A DNA stretch of 64,000 bases, taken from positions 70,734,371 through 70,798,370 of the forward strand of contig OY755246.1 in NCBI GenBank assembly GCA_963576725.1, written 5' to 3'. This document shows, piece after piece, positions 53,726-63,854 of the stretch. Origin of the DNA: Azorinus chamasolen (Eukaryota; Mollusca; Bivalvia; Cardiida; Solecurtidae). Every line of letters starts with the position of its first letter. Position 1 is the stretch's first letter. The translations under genes were made by a program, and so were the position numbers. The notes under the pieces were generated by a model, which had not been told where the DNA came from, made no database searches, and worked only from the letters and a program-made list of their open reading frames with translations.

Positions 53726-54393
53726 CTCAAATATTGCATTTTGCTTACTGTACATTTTACGCTGCGTTTCCTTTTCCCATCAGTATATAGTAGAATGTAC
53801 TTATATATTAAACCGTTTCATCATGTAACTAATCCTATACACTCAGACGTTATGCATAATAGGCAGTGTACAGAAAATATATTAATCAATATCATTATTT
53901 ATTACATTTTCAAATAGATTTGGATCAAGATCAGTCGCAGATTAATAAGATATGATTGAATTATGTTTAAGAGACCTGCGTTTTTTAACCCTGGAAACAG
54001 TTGACCATCAGGCAATAGTTTAAAAAGTAATGAGCAAGATAGACAAAGGATAAAGAACAGCAGAAGATATTTAGCAGACAACAGTTTCTATGTCATTATA
54101 GGGTTATGTAATGTTTTCAAATTTCCTTGGTTTTACTTTAATGTTTAGCCTTTTATCTAATGAATATTCATATAAGAAATAATAAACCTTTAGAATATTG
54201 ATGTTGAAATTTGTAAGTGGGATATAAACACAGAAGTTTTGGCCTTGGCAAAAAACTAGAATCCGGTCTATATTATGCCAACAGAGCAGACCCTGATCAG
54301 ATAGCCCTTACAGAAGCTGTCACTCTGCAAATGCATGGATATGCATCTGTATCAAATAAAGTGTTAATCACCTAAATAAAGTAGAATGTACTT
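53726..54393. other. Spacer with a worn MITE
   Basis: Fragments at 54160-54365 (GAATATTCATATAAGAAATA, AACAGAGCAGACCCTGATCA) belong to the TTAA MITE family. Otherwise unassigned. Confidence 0.45.
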
Positions 54394-54609
54394 TTAACTC
54401 TTTCCTTCATATAAACGCCTTTTCGTGCATTTGCAAACAGAGTAGACTCAGATCAAACAGTTCCTATAGAATGGAATTTAATTGATCTGTTTCTTTAGTT
54501 TCTAATATAGCTACAATGATCCAGCTTCCATATTTTATTATAACGATTTGTCCATGAATATTGAGTAGTATTGACATTTGGAATAAATATAGGACAGGGG
54601 AAGAGTTAA
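54394..54609. mobile_element. TTAA MITE, half-palindrome copy
   Basis: TTAACTCTTTCCTTCATATA to GACAGGGGAAGAGTTAA. Contains GCAAACAGAGTAGACTCAGA but the second half of the central palindrome is deleted. Confidence 0.7.
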
Positions 54610-54675
54610 ACAAGAGATAAAGAGGTAGGAATTCAAGGTTGTTAATATCCGTGTCAGAAAGGATTGACATCAAGG

Positions 54676-54932
54676 TTAACCCTTTATCTGTTCCATATCC
54701 GTGTCAGAAAGGATTGATATCATGAATATTAAAATTTTATTAGCTGAATTTTATAATGTAAAATTTTCAAGGGAATTTTTTGTTATGACAAAAACTGTAG
54801 CATTAGATCTATATTATGTCATAAACAAGCTGAGCAGACGCAAACCAGTCTTCTCCTACTGAAGCCATCTGATGTGGTGTATACTCTGTTTGCAAAGATG
54901 TTGAAAAGCATTTATATCAGGGAAAGAGTTAA
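54676..54932. mobile_element. TTAA-family MITE, full length
   Basis: TTAACCCTTTATCTGTTCCA to TCAGGGAAAGAGTTAA, core AACAAGCTGAGCAGACGCAA and CTGATGTGGTGTATACTCTG. The end motif GAGGGAAAGAGTTAGAAATG is duplicated just downstream (54948-54970). Confidence 0.7.
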
Positions 54933-55074
54933 AAATGGAATGTTCCTGAGGGAAAGAGTTAGAAATGGAATGTTCATGTAAGAACTAATGACTAACTGAA
55001 TACTCAATAATTGAGTAAAATCAAGAGCCATCTGATCTGGGTCTCCTGTTTCTAAAGACTTCAAGTAACTATTG

Positions 55075-55450
55075 TGGGATGAAATGTCCACCCTTGCAAA
55101 ACAAGTGGGAGGAAATTGAGCATGGGACAAAATGTCCTTGGGAGTCATGTTTATTCAGATAACACTAACAGCATGGTTTTATCAATTGCAATCAAGAGTA
55201 ACCAGAGGACAAAGATCCATTACAATGTATTTTGTTCTGGTCTTTGTAACAAAATGTTAATACTGGAGTACAGCTGACATATAGTATTAATACCCATGAG
55301 ACAAACTGTCCCCCCTTGCAAAAATATGTGGGACAAACTGTCCCCCCTTGTAAAAATGTGCGGGACAAAATGTCCACCCTTGCAAAAATGTGTGGGATAA
55401 AATGTCCACCCTTGTAAAACATGTGGGACGAAATGTCTACCTGGGCAAAA
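55075..55450. repeat. GACAAAATGTCC minisatellite clusters
   Basis: About seven units of around 36 bp in two clusters (55075-55140, 55295-55450): AAAATGTGCGGGACAAAATG, TCCACCCTTGCAA. GGACAAAATGTCC is itself near-palindromic. Minus-strand frames over it are artefacts. Confidence 0.8.
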
Positions 55451-55595
55451 TTGAGCATGGTCAGTGTTTTACTCTCCTAAGCCTAAAGTACTCAAGATGA
55501 ACTATTGTGATAGTCCTATGTCGATGAGCATTCATTGGTTTCTGACAATTGTGGTCTGCTGTCAACATAATACTTACACAGAATTGTAGCTTGTC

Positions 55596-55737
55596 AGATT
55601 TTGTGTCACCTGCCGATGGCACTTAGGGACTGAAGTTCTCCATCATCTGGCCATGTGTCTGTCAGAATTTTTTTCATCACACTTTTTTAGTCGCACTTCT
55701 GACAGGTGACACAGTGGTGTCTTAGAATCCTCTTGTT
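55596..55737 (+). mobile_element. GTGTCACCTGCC-type Helentron-like element, minimal copy
   Basis: Only about 142 bp: TTTTGTGTCACCTGCCGATG at the start, CTGACAGGTGACACAGTGG (inverted counterpart) near the end, then TCTTAGAATCCTCTTGTT. It shows that both termini exist without a tandem core. Confidence 0.7.
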
Positions 55738-56212
55738 CAAAGAAGTAGGAGATTATTTTTGCAGCTTGGCATGTATACACATCTCATTAGGTTGCAACTT
55801 TCCAGTAGTATGATTGGTATCCTGTCAAGGTTTAGGTCATTGCTGGAGTATTTGTTGGGGGCACTGTTTCACAAACACATGTTTAGTATAGTATTGATTT
55901 GTCTGCATAGACTAGCCTTATTAGGTGTCTTATGAACCTAAGATTGCATACATGATTGTTTAGAACAAATCAATATTCTACTACCTCACTTCAAATCCTG
56001 AAGTCAGAACAGGGCATGTAAACCAATACAGTATAACCTCTCTTAAGCGCCCATTCATTTATTTAATATAACAATTTGTAAAAGCAGGCGGTTGCTTAAT
56101 ACAGGGCTAAAGTAATGCAGGAACTTTTCGCATTACTTTTGACCTGCATTTAGCTACTACCTGCCATACAGACCCATAATTAGACCTCTTTTTGACTGCT
56201 GCTTAACCCATT
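55738..56212. other. Spacer
   Basis: GGGGGCACTGTTTCACAAAC at 55857 is a worn 3' end of the ATGCACCCCC family. Nothing else is assigned. Confidence 0.45.
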
Positions 56213-56409
56213 ACCTCATAGGCTATTTTTAGACACAACCTCTGAATCAATCTGCCGAAAAGGAGCATTTACTAGAGAAAAGGAAAAGTCTGGAATTGTG
56301 TAGTTTTGAAACCATTGTGATAAATAGAGCATTGCTCTATTTATCAGTGGTTTCATAAAGTGACTTTTACAGAGGAGTAGAAAGGCGTAATTATGGAGGA
56401 AAGGGTTAA
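56213..56409. mobile_element. TTAA MITE, GATAAATAGAGC type
   Basis: TTAACCCATTACCTCATAGG to TATGGAGGAAAGGGTTAA. The core GATAAATAGAGCATTGCTCT, ATTTATCAGTGGTTTC is a shortened palindrome relative to the copy at 30630. Confidence 0.8.
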
Positions 56410-56786
56410 GACAAGTTTTACTGTACTTGGATTATCAGTATGTACATATACTGGTAAATAAATGAGGGTAGGGGAGTGAGGTGGGTTCCCAGGCTAGAAT
56501 CCTACTCAATATAGTCGTAATTGTTCCTATGGCAAGCTAAATGTTGCCTCACCATACCTCAATGGTAAGTGGTGATTATACTGATTCCAGATTTCAGTGC
56601 GGAGGCTGTCCCTTTCTGGTATTGATTATTGTACATGGAGTCATTTTGTCATTTGTATAGAGGAAGAATTTGTCTAGCAAATGTACACATTGATTGAATT
56701 TATTGGGTTAAGAGAATAGTGGATTAGGAATTTCCTGCTTTGATTACAGTTTCGGTTATATCCTGGTTATATCCTGCTGACGTGTC

Positions 56787-57036
56787 TTTTACTCCCTCTT
56801 GAATATTCATGTAAGAAATAATAACACCATGAATATTTATTATCTGAAATTTTTAATGGCATGATTATGTACACAGGACTTCTTGGTATTTGTAGAAACA
56901 GAAGAGTCAGATCTATTGTAATATCATAAGCAGACATAGTAGACCCTGACTAGGCGTCTGCTACAGGAGTTGTCTGATCTGAGTTAACTCTGTTTACAAA
57001 GTGGTTAAAAGGCGTATTTATGGAGTAAAGGGTTAG
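56787..57036. mobile_element. TTAA-family MITE at the head of a satellite array
   Basis: TTTTACTCCCTCTTGAATAT, GTAAGAAATAATAACACCAT, AAGCAGACATAGTAGACCCT, GAGTTAACTCTGTTTACAAA, and end ATTTATGGAGTAAAGGGTTA. Its right end is also the first half of the satellite unit that follows. Confidence 0.7.
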
Positions 57037-57840
57037 ACAATATGAGCACCATGCTACAATGATTTATGGAGTAAAGGGTTGGACAATATGAGTACCAGCC
57101 TACAATGATTTATGGAGTAAAGGGTTGGACAATATGAGTACCAGGCTACAATGATTTATGGAGTAAAGGGTTAGACAATATGAGTACCATGCTACAATGA
57201 TTTATGGAGTAACGGGTTAGACAATATGAGTACCATGCTACAATGATTTATGGAGTAAGGGTTGGACAATATGAGTACCAGGCTACAATGATTTATGGAG
57301 TAAAGGGTTGGACAATATGAGTACCAGGCTACAATGATTTATGGAGTAAAGGGTTGGACAATATGAGTACCAGGCTACAATGATTTATGGAGTAAAGGGT
57401 TGGACAATATGAGTACCAGGCTACAATGATTTATGGAGTAAAGGGTTAAACAATGTGAGTACCAGACTACAATGATTTATGGAGTAAAGGGTTGGACAAT
57501 ATGAGTACCATGCTACAAGTATTTATGGAGTAAAGGGTTGGACAATATGAGTACCATGCTACAAGTATTTATGGAGTAAAGGGTTGGACAATATGAGTAC
57601 CAGGCTACAATGATTTATGGAGTAAAGGGTTGGACAATATGAGTACCAGGCTACAATGATTTATGGAGTAAAGGGTTGGACAATATGAGTACCAGGCTAC
57701 AATGATTTATGGAGTAAAGGGTTATACAACGTGAGTACCAGACTACAATGATTTATGGAGTAACTTTAGGGTTAAACAATATGAGTACCAGGCTACAAGT
57801 GTTTATGGAATAAAGGGTTAGACAATATTAGTACCAGGCT
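57017..57840 (+). repeat. 46-bp satellite, about 18 copies
   Basis: Unit GATTTATGGAGTAAAGGGTT + GGACAATATGAGTACCAGGC + TACAAT. Variants change TTGG to TTAG or CAGG to CATG, and GATT to GTATT, in blocks of neighbouring units, indicating recent local amplification. The first 20 bases equal the 3' end of the adjacent MITE. Confidence 0.95.
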
Positions 57841-57978
57841 ACAAGTTGAATGCTGATTTAAACAGCAAATGTTGTAAACTCTCATCAGATAGCTTGTGTA
57901 ACAGTTCTCTTATAAGTATGGTCTGTGTTATTTGCCTAACTCTTTACCTTGTGAATATTGAAGTAAGCAATAATTTTA

Positions 57979-57994
57979 TCCCCCCCCCCCCCCC
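57979..57994. repeat. C homopolymer plus CA tract
   Basis: About sixteen C followed by ACACACACACACA. Confidence 0.95.
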
Positions 57995-58064
57995 ACACAC
58001 ACACACAAGGTGGGAGGCATAAACAATTCCCTTGTTCATGATGCCACTTGTGTTCAGCTTGAAA

Positions 58065-58275
58065 TGGCAACATAGCAGGTAGAGTGTACAATCCACTGTC
58101 AGTATGGTGAACTTGACACAATAGCAGGTCGAGTGTACAATCCACTGTCAGTATGGTGAACTTAACACAATAGCAGGTCAAGTGTACAACCAATAGCAGG
58201 TCGAGTGTACAATCCACTGTCAATATGGTGAACTTGACACAATAGCAGGTCAAGTACAATCCACTCTCAGTATTG
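58065..58275. repeat. About 50-bp tandem repeats, 4 copies
   Basis: Units with ATAGCAGGTCGAGTGTACAA, TCCACTGTCAGTATGGTGAA and CTTGACACA. One unit is internally deleted (58170-58190). The 107-codon minus-strand frame is repeat translation. Confidence 0.88.
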
Positions 58276-59008
58276 TGAACTTGCTGGATACAAACTTCTT
58301 ATTAGAAGTTTAGAAATTTATGTATATATAGTCCCAAGTTTCCATCCTATTTATTCTGTATAAATATAAGTGTTTTAAGGCCTTCGATCTGAGTATCGAC
58401 ATCTGACTGCTTTTGGTAAGTAGAGGTGGTTTTCCATTCCCACAATGTCTGTCTGCACATAATGAGTAGTGTTTGTATCCAAGTCATATTTCTCAGTCTG
58501 ATTGAGATTCTGGTGTGACTTGGACCTTTTGATCAACCCCATCAATGCACGCCCAGTGGTAATAATCCCTATGTGAGTAAATCACAGCTTGATGTGCGCG
58601 AATAATCACTGGCATCATCACTAATGAGATTTCCAAGCTAATTATTCAAACTGTTTTTACAAACAACATGCCAAAACTGCCCAAACCATTACTTTCCTTT
58701 TGTCATTAATCATGTCTAGACTCTAGTACAAAAATTAACTCTCAAGGGTCCTCACTTCCAGTTGAGTTAATCAATTAAAAAAAGAACCTGTTACCCAATG
58801 TGGAGATTGGAATAATACCAACACAAATACAAACACTTGGTTCTCATTTTCTTAACCAATACATGGAGTTAACATTTGTTAGTTTATCACCAGTGACAAA
58901 AGTTCATACTCCCAAAACTCGCACATGTACAGTTCTTATTTACAGCATGAAAAATACGATGCAGTAAATTATACAAATACCAGTGTGACTGTAATATGGC
59001 AGCTTGTT
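58276..59008. other. Spacer
   Basis: No gene or recognisable repeat found. Confidence 0.45.
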
Positions 59009-59236
59009 TAATCCTTACCCTGTATAATATTCATGTAAAAAATAATATAATCATGAATACTTATAAGCTGAACAAAGGATGTTTTGGTATTGGCAGAAAC
59101 TGAAGAACCAGATCTGTAAAATGTCATTTGGCAAACAGAGCATACCCTGATCAGATGGCTCATATAGGAGCCATCTGATCTTGGTCTACTCTGTTTGCAA
59201 GTGCATGAAATGGCATTTATATGAGGGAAAGGTTAA
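59009..59236. mobile_element. TTAA-family MITE, full length
   Basis: TTTAATCCTTACCCTGTATA to GAGGGAAAGGTTAA. Core GCAAACAGAGCATACCCTGA, CAGATGGCTCATATAGGAGC, CTTGGTCTACTCTGTTTGC. Confidence 0.75.
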
Positions 59237-59267
59237 GGAGATGAATGATACAAAAGAAATCAGGTTT

Positions 59268-59755
59268 TTATACGCCCAAAGGTAACTTCGGTCATATTAT
59301 GGTATGGCGCTTGTTTGTCCGTCAGTAGATGACCTCTATTGATTTTGAGGTTAGTCGGTCAAAGGTCAAGGTCACCGTGACCTTAAACTCAAATATCCTG
59401 TCTGCTCAATAACTTAATACTTAATAGGTGAGCTGTCTTCATACTTAGTCGGAAGATTTGTCATGGCTAGTAAATGACTCCTATTGATTTTTAGGTCAGT
59501 CTGTCAAAGGTCAAGGTCACTGACCTGTAACTAAAAAATCTTGTCAGCTCAGTAACTTGATAAGTGTTAGGTGTGCTGTCTTCATACTTAGTAGGAAGGT
59601 TGGTCATGGCTAGTAGATGACCCCAATTGATTTTGAGGTCAGTTGGGTCAATTTTAGGTCAAGGTCACAGTGACTTCCAACTCAAATTAATATAATGCAT
59701 GTAACGACAGCACAGACTTCGAGTGTATAATGCTCAGACACACAGGGCTCTTGTT
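59268..59755 (+). mobile_element. Helentron-like element, TACGCCCAAAGG type
   Basis: TTTTTATACGCCCAAAGGTA with ACTTCGG, a GTTTGTCCGTCAG leader, a core with GTCAAAGGTCAAGGTCAC and GGTCATGGCTAGTAGATGAC about three times, and 3' ACACAGGGCTCTTGTT (CTCTTGTT at 59748-59755). The 3' inverted motif is less clear than in other families. Confidence 0.6.
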
Positions 59756-59767
59756 AGAAAATGGCAT

Positions 59768-60850
59768 GTGTTTTAGCTCACCAGAGCACAAAGTTAAGTG
59801 CTCAGGGTGAGCTTTTGTGATAGCCTATCATGTCTATTGGTGTGCGCCATCAGTTATCAACAATTTGAACCTTTAAAAATCTTCTCCTGAATCTACAAGG
59901 TTCTCAGCTTTCATATTTGGCACATAGCATCATGTTCAGGTCCTCTACAAAAGTTGTATAAATTATGCCCCTGGGTTCAAATGTGGCCCACCCCAGGGGT
60001 AGCCAGTTTTCTACAGAAACATATAGTGAAAACTTTGAAAATCTTCACAAACCAGAAGGTTCTTAGCTTTCATATTTTGCATATAGCATCATCTTCAGGT
60101 CTTCTACAAAAGTTTAAACAAATTATGCCCCAGGGGTCAAAATTGACACCATCTAAGGGGTGGCAAGTTTTTGATAGAAACATATATTGAAAACTTTGAA
60201 AATCTTCTTCTCTAAAACTCAAAGGTTCTTAGCTTTCATGTTTGGCACAAAGCATCAACTTCAAATCTTCTACAAAAATTATGCCTTTGGGGCCCCAGGG
60301 ATAGTCAGTTTTAAGCTTATAGTTTGGCGAAAACCTGGCGGGCGGGCAGATGGTCTGGCGGCGTGAAATTGGAAGGTTCTCAGTTGTCTTATTTGGCACT
60401 TAGCATCATGTTCAGGTCCTCTACAAAAGTTATATGAATTATGCTCCCTCGAATCACGACGTTAAATGTGGCCCCACCTCAGGGGTGGCCAGTTTTCTAT
60501 CGAAACATACAGTGAAAACTGTGAAAATCTCCTGAAACTGGAAGGTTCTCAGATTTCATTTTTGGCACAAAGCATCAATTTCAGGTCTTCTTTAAAAGTT
60601 ATAGAAATTATGCCCCTGGGGCCCCAGAGATGGCCAGTTTTCTATAGAAACATACAGTGAAAACTTTGAAAATCTTCTCCTGAAGCTGGAAGGTTCTCAG
60701 CTTTCATATTTGGCACAATTATCAACTTCAGGTCTTCTACAAAAGTTATAGAATTTATGCCCCTGGGGTCAAAATTGACCCACCCCAGGGGTGGCAAGTT
60801 TTCTATAGAAACAGTGAAAACAATATAATTTGAACATCAATTTATCACGA
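59768..60850 (+). mobile_element. Helentron-like element, AGCTCACC family, copy E (3'-truncated)
   Basis: TTTTAGCTCACCAGAGCACA ... GTGCTCAGGGTGAGCTTTTG, then a short leader. About six core units of 150 bp follow (AATCTTCTCCTGAA, GGTTCTCAGCTTTCATATTT, ATTATGCCCCTGGGG, CAGTTTTCTATAGAAACATA), close to those of copy B. No 3' hairpin found. Confidence 0.7.
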
Positions 60851-61216
60851 GTAGACATTCACCAGTGAAGCTCAACTTTTACATATGTATTTATAATGAA
60901 GTGTAGATGTTAATCACATTAATTTCATATGAGTCATTCCTACAATTTGAGTTATTGCCCCTGAATGAACCCTAAAAATCTTGTGACGCAAAGTACTACT
61001 TCTACATTTTGCATAGGCATTTATAATGATGTGTAGATGTGTGTGACATATTTTTGGTACGAGTCATTCTCTGATTGGACTTAAAATCTTTTCACAAGTG
61101 TGGATGAAACGATTATTGAGCTATTATATTGCCTCTTGTATTATTACTGAAGTCATTGGATTTTGTGACCAGTTGGTGGGTGGGGGTATTTATCACCTTT
61201 AGTGATAGCTCTAGTT
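60851..61216 (+). mobile_element. 3' fragment of a TATACCCCC-type element
   Basis: Two partial units with GTGTAGATGT and TACGAGTCATTC, then GGTGGGGGTATTTATCACC, TTTAGTGATAG and CTCTAGTT (61209-61216), equal to the 3' end at 47631-47654. Confidence 0.68.
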
Positions 61217-62030
61217 CTTGAATTATCTTCCATTTTTAAACCTGGTCATTGTCTCAGTTATTTGTTATATAGATTCTGTTTGAATTATGGTTTGACATGC
61301 TGCCTGTGGGCATCTTGTTTCAAACCATATAGCAGCATATATTTATCATCAGATATTGGGATTGTAGATTTAATTATCAAAAATGTCATCTATGGTACAT
61401 GTAGTATACTTATTGAAGTAAAATATTATAATATTTATTCTATGCCTATGAAGAATAAAAAATGTTTTTGAAAATAGTTTTCTTTAGTATTTCTTTCAAT
61501 TTTTTTTCAAACACCAAATTCAGAGTGGCAAACTATTTGCAGAGGTCAACACACATTTGCTGATAGTGAGGTAAAAGTTAAACTGAGCTAAATATACATG
61601 TACATGTATAAGGAAGTAAATCAAGTGTATGCATATATGTAACTGATGTTTCAAGCGACATGATTGACATTGTCAGGACTATATAACAGAGAAGAGGCTA
61701 GCAAACAGATTGATTTTTCTCCATAGGGATTTCTTGTTTGCTTATTGAAATGAAGCAGACTTGCCTCTTGCGAAATATAATGGAATATGGCAAAATAAAT
61801 ATTGATCAGCAGTGTAGGAGTTTTTTTAATAACGGGGGCTTTATGACTAACCGCAAAATGTCAATGTATTGCATATTTGTATTCTGTATTGCTCTTGGCA
61901 ATACAGTGTAAAGGTACTGGACTGATTTATTTGTATACTTTCCACAAACAAGGTTGTGGGGGAGGGCATGTTGGTCAGTTGGTTGGCACTAACTGGTACA
62001 ACTGTAGCATAGAAAACAAAAGATCTTTAG
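61217..62030. other. Spacer
   Basis: No gene or repeat assigned. CAAATTCAGAGTGGCAAAC at 61515 resembles an acceptor followed by about 17 open codons; nothing recognisable is encoded. Confidence 0.4.
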
Positions 62031-62034
62031 TTTA

Positions 62035-62720
62035 TTAGTCCCCCTCCGGTGGCCGGTGCATTCCGTCCTTCCATTCTTGTGTCCATCCTTCTGTCAGTCC
62101 ATCCGTCTGTCCTTCTGTCCAGAGTTTTGTCCTGACAATATCTCCTCAACCATTTGGGTAAGGGTTTCCAATGTTCTTGTGTGGGTGCATCAAGGGTAAG
62201 CGGTGTGTCGCATACTACTCTGAGTCTCTGAGTGACCTTGACTACAGTTTTAGTAAAAGATCAGTCTGGAAATTTGTTTGGTGATAAATCCTCAACCCGT
62301 AGGTTAGGATTTCCAAATTTATTGTGTGAATGTATCTTGGGAAGGGGGAGTATCGCATACCATTTTGGTGTCTCTGTGACCTATACATTGATTGTGACTT
62401 TGGTTTTAGTAAAAAAATTGTCTGAAATTTGTCCGGATGATAATTATATGCTCAACTTTTGGGGTTAGAATTTTCCAATGTATTTTTTGAGTTCATCTTG
62501 GAAAGGGGAATTGTTGCATACTACTTTGGTGTATCTGTGACCTTGACTGTGACCTCAGTTTAATGTTTTAGTGAAAAATTGTCTGAATTTGTCCGGATGA
62601 TATATCCTCAACGCTTTTCCTTTTGGATAATTAAGATATCGAAATTTATTGTGTGGGTGCATCTTGGGAAAGGAAAATGTCGCATACTGCATTGGTGTAA
62701 CCTTGACCTTCATAATGATC
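62035..62720 (+). repeat. Tandem array, same unit as 50150-50930
   Basis: About four units: TTTGTCCGGATGATATATCC, AGGTTAGGATTTCCAAATTT, GTGTGGGTGCATCTTGGGAA and CGCATACTACTTTGGTGT. A leader with CCATCCGTCTGTCC precedes it (62090-62120), so it is probably a Helentron-like element with worn ends. Confidence 0.68.
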
Positions 62721-62881
62721 TCTAAAATGTGTGTTTAATGTGATAGTCTCTACTTGCAACTTGTTTTAACAAGGCCTAACTAAATGTTAGTTAACCTGTT
62801 TATATGCTGAAAAGAAGTATATCGCAAGAAAAAAAAGTTGAATAAACAACGAGGCAGACGCAACTTTCATGTGTTCGATAT

Positions 62882-63854
62882 GTTATTATACCCCCACAAA
62901 CAAAGTGTGGGGGGTATATAGGAGTCACCTTGGCTGTCGGTCAGTCCGTCATTCGGTCCATTGGTTGGTCGGTCTATTAATTTTTGTTTCCGCGTGGTTT
63001 CTCAGTAACCGCTGACTGCAATTTAATTATAGTTTTTCAGCTGATTGATTTTTTTCCCAAAGTTATGCCCCTTTGTTTAAAAGTTTTGTGTTGGTCTGTC
63101 TGACTTTTATTCGAGAAGATTGATTTTCCTACAAAGTTATGCCCCTTTATTTAAAAGTTTTGTGTTGGTCTGTCTGTTGACTTTATTCTGCACGGTTTCT
63201 AAGTAACCGCGGACTGGAATCCAGTGAAACTTGACATGATGCTTTATCAGTAAGAGTACATGCACATCCAATTATAGTTTTCCAATTTATCTTTTTCCTT
63301 ACAAAGTTATGCCCCTTCGAAATTGTACAAAGCTTTTTCATGTGACAGTCACATGCAGGAGCTCTATAGGAATCACATTTGCAGTCTGTCTGTCAGTTCG
63401 TCTGTCTGTCCGGGTGTCCGTCAGTCAACACTTTTGATGTGAGGCGATAAATCAAACAGTACTTCATATATTGGTTTAATAGTAAGGGCATATGCTTAGT
63501 GTCACAAGAGGAAGACTCCTATAGTTTTTGGGTTGAATCAGATCACTATGTCTAGAGTTGTCTGCCCTTGATTACAGGGCCCTCTCTGACTGAGTCAGTG
63601 TTTTAGTTCTTTTAGAAAATCTCTCAGCCTGTGCTGTTTTTCTCAACAACCACAAATCGGATTTTAATATAATTTTATGGTCAGTGAGAGTAGCCATAGA
63701 AGCAGAGCTATCTCTGTGCTACAGCTATACATAACTTTATACCCCTACATGTATACATGTAATCAGCCTGTCACTTGGCCGACTGATGGTTTGCAAATTG
63801 CATCAAGACAGCTGCGCATGGGGTATTCATCACTTTTAATGGAAGCTCTAGGTT
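62882..63854 (+). mobile_element. TATACCCCC-type Helentron-like element, copy with insertion
   Basis: TTATTATACCCCCACAAACA folds onto GTGTGGGGGGTATA, then CGGTCAGTCCGTCATTCGG. Core units contain ACAAAGTTATGCCCCTTTGT and GGTTTCTAAGTAACCGC. A fragment of another family (63335-63607) interrupts it. The 3' end is GGGGTATTCATCACTTTTAA, then GCTCTAGGTT. Confidence 0.65.
63335..63607 (+). mobile_element. Helentron-like fragment nested in the preceding element
   Basis: CATGTGACAGTCACATG hairpin, TCTGTCTGTCAGTTCGTCTG leader, ACAGTACTTCATATATTGG, AGAGGAAGACTCCTATAG, GGGCCCTCTCTGACTGAGTC and TTTTAGTT. Third and longest copy of the family at 39035 and 49795; the CATGTGAC hairpin is its likely 5' end. 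Confidence 0.6.

Noticed and set aside
61515..61570. Acceptor-like TTCAG followed by open codons SGKLFAEVNTHLLIV
   Set aside because: Short, ends in a stop soon after, no donor at a fitting place, and no resemblance to the expected MADD segment.
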